This document shows, piece after piece, positions 5,778 through 8,225 of a stretch of 8,225 nt of DNA; position 1 is the first letter of the stretch; every line of letters begins with the position of its first letter. A program made the position numbers and the translations under genes. The notes under the pieces were generated by a model. It was not told the origin of the DNA, made no database searches, and saw nothing but the letters and a program-made list of their open reading frames with translations. Source of the DNA: Frankiaceae bacterium (GTDB taxonomy: Bacteria; Actinomycetota; Actinomycetes; Mycobacteriales; SCTD01); the NCBI GenBank assembly GCA_947479995.1, contig CANKBT010000126.1, forward strand, positions 1 to 8,225, read 5' to 3'.

Positions 5778-8225
5778 CGGCTGGGTGACCGCCCGGAGCC
5801 GCAGGCCGTAGCAGGCGCCGACCAGCACCGCGAGGGCCAGCCAGGCCAGCCCCGGGTGCAGGCCGGTCGCGGCGAGGCTGCCGCCGGTGAGGTCGCTGGC
5901 GGCGACGGCCGCGGTGCCGCCCGGGTGGCTGTGGCCGCCCGTCGGCACGATGCCGCTGTCGCTGGGCCGCGGGGTGCCCGCGGTGCCGTCCGGGCCGGTC
6001 GGCACCTCGACCACGCCGGGCTGCCCGGCGGCGTCCTCGACGCAGTAGACGTACGCGCTGTCCTCGCGGGAGACCGGCGCGCCGATGGCGGTGAGGAAGC
6101 GCTCCGGGTCGGCGCCGGCGAGGGCGAAGACGTCTTCGACCTGCGGCAGCGAGCCGTCGTTGACGCAGTCGTTGCCGCCGTAGACGGCGCGCTCCCACAT
6201 CTGCAGGTAGTTCTCCGACCCGGCCAGCATGTCCGCGATCAGCGCCTGGCCGCCGCCGAGCTCCGGGTGCTTCTGGTCGCCGGCGAGCTGCAGCTCGCGG
6301 AACCAGTCGGCGAACAGGCCGTAGTGCGCCACCCCGTCGGTGTTGACGTCGTACGTCCGCACGCCGCTGGTCTGCTGGAACAGCGTGACGCCGCCGATCG
6401 GCGCCTGCCAGCCGGCCTCGTCGTAGACGAGCGGCTGCGTGGCGTCGGTGCGCGGGCCCGGCTGGCCGCCGAGGCCGTTGGTGTCGGCGCCGTAGCCCAT
6501 GCCGAACGTGATCTGGTCGGGCGCGAGCTCCTGCGACCAGGCGCGGTTCTGCGCCCAGCTGTCGGCGAAGGCCGAGGCGTCGTCGGTGCGCGGCGCGACC
6601 TGCCCGCCGAGGGAGTGGATGCGCTGGTAGACGACGTCGTTGCCCCAGCTGTGGCTGCTGATGACCGACGGCAGCACCGGCGCGCGGCCCTCGGCGGCGG
6701 CCGCGGCCTCCTCGGCCGGGACCAGCTCGTCCTCGATGAGGTCGAGCGCCGCCCGCTGCGCCGAGGCGCTCATGTGGTCGGGGTCGAAGACCATGCCCTT
6801 GGCGATCATCTCGGTGATGAGGTGCTCGCCGAGGGGCGTGAGGCCGCGGCTGTTGCAGTGCGGCCCCGGCCCGTACGCCGGGACGGCGAGCGACAGGGCC
6901 GGCGCGAAGGCCTGGATGACGCGGCCGGCGAGCTGGTCGACCTCGCCGCTCGGGTCGTCGGGCGCCTCGTCGAGCAGGTTGGTCTGCGTCTTGTCGTGCT
7001 CGTCGCCCTCGAGCCCGTGGTCGTGCGCGGGCTCGGCGGGGCAGGTCTGCATGTCCCAGTAGTGCTGCGTGACGTACTTGTTGCCGGTGTTGACGACGAC
7101 GCCGGTCTGGCCGCTGTCGCCGGTGACGCCGGACAGCGCGTTGTCGAACTTGTTGACCAGCTCCATCTGCCGCACGCCCATGTCGAACACCTCCTGCAGG
7201 CGCTCGTCGATGTCGGCCTCGGTGCACTGCGGCTGGTCGAGCACCTCGCCGCAGTCGAACAGCACCGACACCTCGATGCCCATGACGATCGCCAGGCGCC
7301 CGGCGGCGATGGTCTGCCGGGCCTGCTGCGGGGTGACGACGATGCGCAGCCAGCCCTCGCCGGGCCCGCCGCTCTGGGCGTCGACGTAGTCCTGCAGCTC
7401 GTGCAGGCGCTGGGCCTGCAGCCGCACGCCGTCCATCTCGTTGCACGAGTTCCTGTGCTCCGGGTAGAGCTGGCACAGGGCGGTGTTGTCGACCAGCAGG
7501 TTGGTCGTGAGGCGCAGGCCGCCGAGGTAGGCCCGCTCGAGCCAGCGGTAGTAGTACTGCTCGTGGGTCAGCGTGTCGTGCTGCGGCCAGTAGCCGAACG
7601 TCGGCCAGCCCACCGGGTCGTAGGCCGCGACCGGGTCGGTCGGCGCCTGCCCGGCGAGCCCGACCTCGAGCACGCTGTTGAGCGCCCCTCCGCCGTCGCA
7701 CGCCCCGAGCGCGTACTCGACGCCGTACGGGTGCCAGGGCTGGCCGCAGCGCAGCTCGCCGCCGAGGAACTCGTACGCCATGCCGTGCACGTGCGCCTCG
7801 AAGAAGCCCTGCACCGGGCCGGCGGGGTCGCCGGTCGGCTGCGGCCGCCCGCTCGCGTTGACGTCGATCTCCGGCCAGTCGGCGCACTGCGTGCCGTTGG
7901 CGTCGTCGTCGGCCGGGTCGTCGTCGGGCACGTGCGTGATCGCGTACGTGCCGAGCTCCTCGTCGCCGATGCTCAGGTCGTACGGCCCGGTGCCCTCGAC
8001 GACGACCTCGGTGGCGGGGCTGGGCGCGGCGGCCAGGCCGCTGCCCGTCCAGTAATGCCGGACGTCCCACCAGGCGCCGGGCACGCTGGTGTCGGGGCCC
8101 TCGTTCGTCGCGAGGAGGTACTCGCCGAGCCGGGTCGCCTGGAAGTGGAAGGGCTCGGCCTGGTCCCTCGGCACGAGCGCGGCGCCGCGGCCGACGAAGC
8201 CCTCGCCGGGCTGCTCGAGCACGTA
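5775..8225 (-). CDS. Cell-wall-anchored M19 (membrane dipeptidase)-like metallohydrolase (N-terminus cut by window edge)
   Basis: At least 816 codons are open to the right edge. The GTG at 8222 has no signal peptide after it and the frame continues upstream (TAC), so the true start lies outside. Residues below count from that GTG. After a beta-rich N-terminal part comes a probable amidohydrolase TIM barrel: FFEAHVHGM (His144, His146), IVMGIEVS (Glu317), RQMELVNKFDN (351-361), LTPLGEHLITEMIAKGMVFDPDHMS (His483), VISSHSWGN (His524), and ITFGMGYGADTNG (Asp579). Order and spacing resemble membrane dipeptidase (peptidase M19), where His/Asp, a bridging Glu, two His and a late Asp build a two-zinc site; here HxD is replaced by HxH. 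Many paired Cys suggest disulfides in an exported protein. A flexible Gly/Pro/Thr/His tail leads to LAATG (783-787), a hydrophobic helix (about 791-807) and a basic end, a wall-sorting signal. The substrate is unknown; relatives are often annotated only as hypothetical. Confidence 0.72.
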   Translation of the reverse strand, partial: YVLEQPGEGFVGRGAALVPRDQAEPFHFQATRLGEYLLATNEGPDTSVPGAWWDVRHYWTGSGLAAAPSPATEVVVEGTGPYDLSIGDEELGTYAITHVPDDDPADDDANGTQCADWPEIDVNASGRPQPTGDPAGPVQGFFEAHVHGMAYEFLGGELRCGQPWHPYGVEYALGACDGGGALNSVLEVGLAGQAPTDPVAAYDPVGWPTFGYWPQHDTLTHEQYYYRWLERAYLGGLRLTTNLLVDNTALCQLYPEHRNSCNEMDGVRLQAQRLHELQDYVDAQSGGPGEGWLRIVVTPQQARQTIAAGRLAIVMGIEVSVLFDCGEVLDQPQCTEADIDERLQEVFDMGVRQMELVNKFDNALSGVTGDSGQTGVVVNTGNKYVTQHYWDMQTCPAEPAHDHGLEGDEHDKTQTNLLDEAPDDPSGEVDQLAGRVIQAFAPALSLAVPAYGPGPHCNSRGLTPLGEHLITEMIAKGMVFDPDHMSASAQRAALDLIEDELVPAEEAAAAAEGRAPVLPSVISSHSWGNDVVYQRIHSLGGQVAPRTDDASAFADSWAQNRAWSQELAPDQITFGMGYGADTNGLGGQPGPRTDATQPLVYDEAGWQAPIGGVTLFQQTSGVRTYDVNTDGVAHYGLFADWFRELQLAGDQKHPELGGGQALIADMLAGSENYLQMWERAVYGGNDCVNDGSLPQVEDVFALAGADPERFLTAIGAPVSREDSAYVYCVEDAAGQPGVVEVPTGPDGTAGTPRPSDSGIVPTGGHSHPGGTAAVAASDLTGGSLAATGLHPGLAWLALAVLVGACYGLRLRAVTQP
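5778..5876 (-). other. C-terminal LAXTG cell-wall sorting signal of the M19-like protein
   Basis: Codons 5876 down to 5778 encode LAATG, then a hydrophobic helix (LAWLALAVLVGACYGL) and the short basic tail RLRAVTQP. Class E sortases of actinobacteria recognise LAXTG, cut between Thr and Gly, and join the Thr to peptidoglycan. The order of motif, helix and Arg residues is exactly that of a sorting signal. No sortase gene is present in this window. Confidence 0.75.

Noticed and set aside
5775..5811. A CTACGGC / GCCGTAG inverted repeat near the 3' end of the hydrolase gene
   Set aside because: A seven-base stem with a 23-base loop inside coding sequence is expected by chance at this GC content.
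5251..8070. A 939-codon leftward open frame overlapping the hydrolase gene
   Set aside because: It is an out-of-frame shadow of the M19-like gene, dominated by Arg and Ala, and also spans the antisense of the cupredoxin gene. The 5775 frame has clear motifs, a sorting signal and normal composition.
8220..8222. GTG at 8222 as the true start of the hydrolase
   Set aside because: No signal peptide follows, although the protein carries a wall-sorting signal and so must be exported; the frame is still open at the window edge.

Overview
The window is very GC-rich, with third codon positions almost all G or C. Its secreted and lipid-anchored proteins look like those of a high-GC Gram-positive actinobacterium. 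The best evidence for this is a C-terminal LAATG sorting signal of the kind used by actinobacterial class E sortases, together with a delta-60-type propeller/LamG protein of a sort common in Propionibacteriales-like genomes. I do not commit to a genus. No RNA genes, CRISPR arrays, insertion sequences or phage genes are visible.

Layout: (1) A leftward block at 1-3070 holds three genes: a secreted beta-propeller/Fn3/LamG protein that runs off the left edge, a small lipoprotein with a DUF4352-like domain, and a 103-residue zinc-ribbon-like protein. (2) A rightward pair at 3103-4499 holds an FMN-binding split-barrel (pyridoxamine-phosphate-oxidase-like) protein, then a strong hairpin, then a membrane protein that joins an Ada-like Cys motif, one transmembrane helix and an outer DUF4352-like domain. 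(3) A leftward aldo/keto reductase at 4496-5254 shares its last four bases with the membrane protein gene. (4) A rightward cupredoxin lipoprotein lies at 5320-5766. (5) A very large leftward gene, from 5775 past the right edge, encodes an exported hydrolase that resembles membrane dipeptidase (peptidase family M19) and ends in a cell-wall sorting signal.

Five of the eight products appear to act at or outside the membrane, so this looks like a neighbourhood rich in envelope functions. The two cytoplasmic enzymes (flavin split-barrel protein and aldo/keto reductase) look like ordinary redox housekeeping or stress genes. Gene orientation changes five times, so only the 2184-3070 pair, perhaps with 1-2025, and the 3103-4499 pair could be co-transcribed. 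There is no clear multi-gene system. The most unusual items are the wall-anchored M19-like hydrolase with an HxH metal motif in place of HxD, the Ada-motif/TM/DUF4352 fusion, and the compact convergent gene ends in which palindromes contain both stop codons. No gene-free stretch exceeds 300 bases; the longest is 2026-2183.
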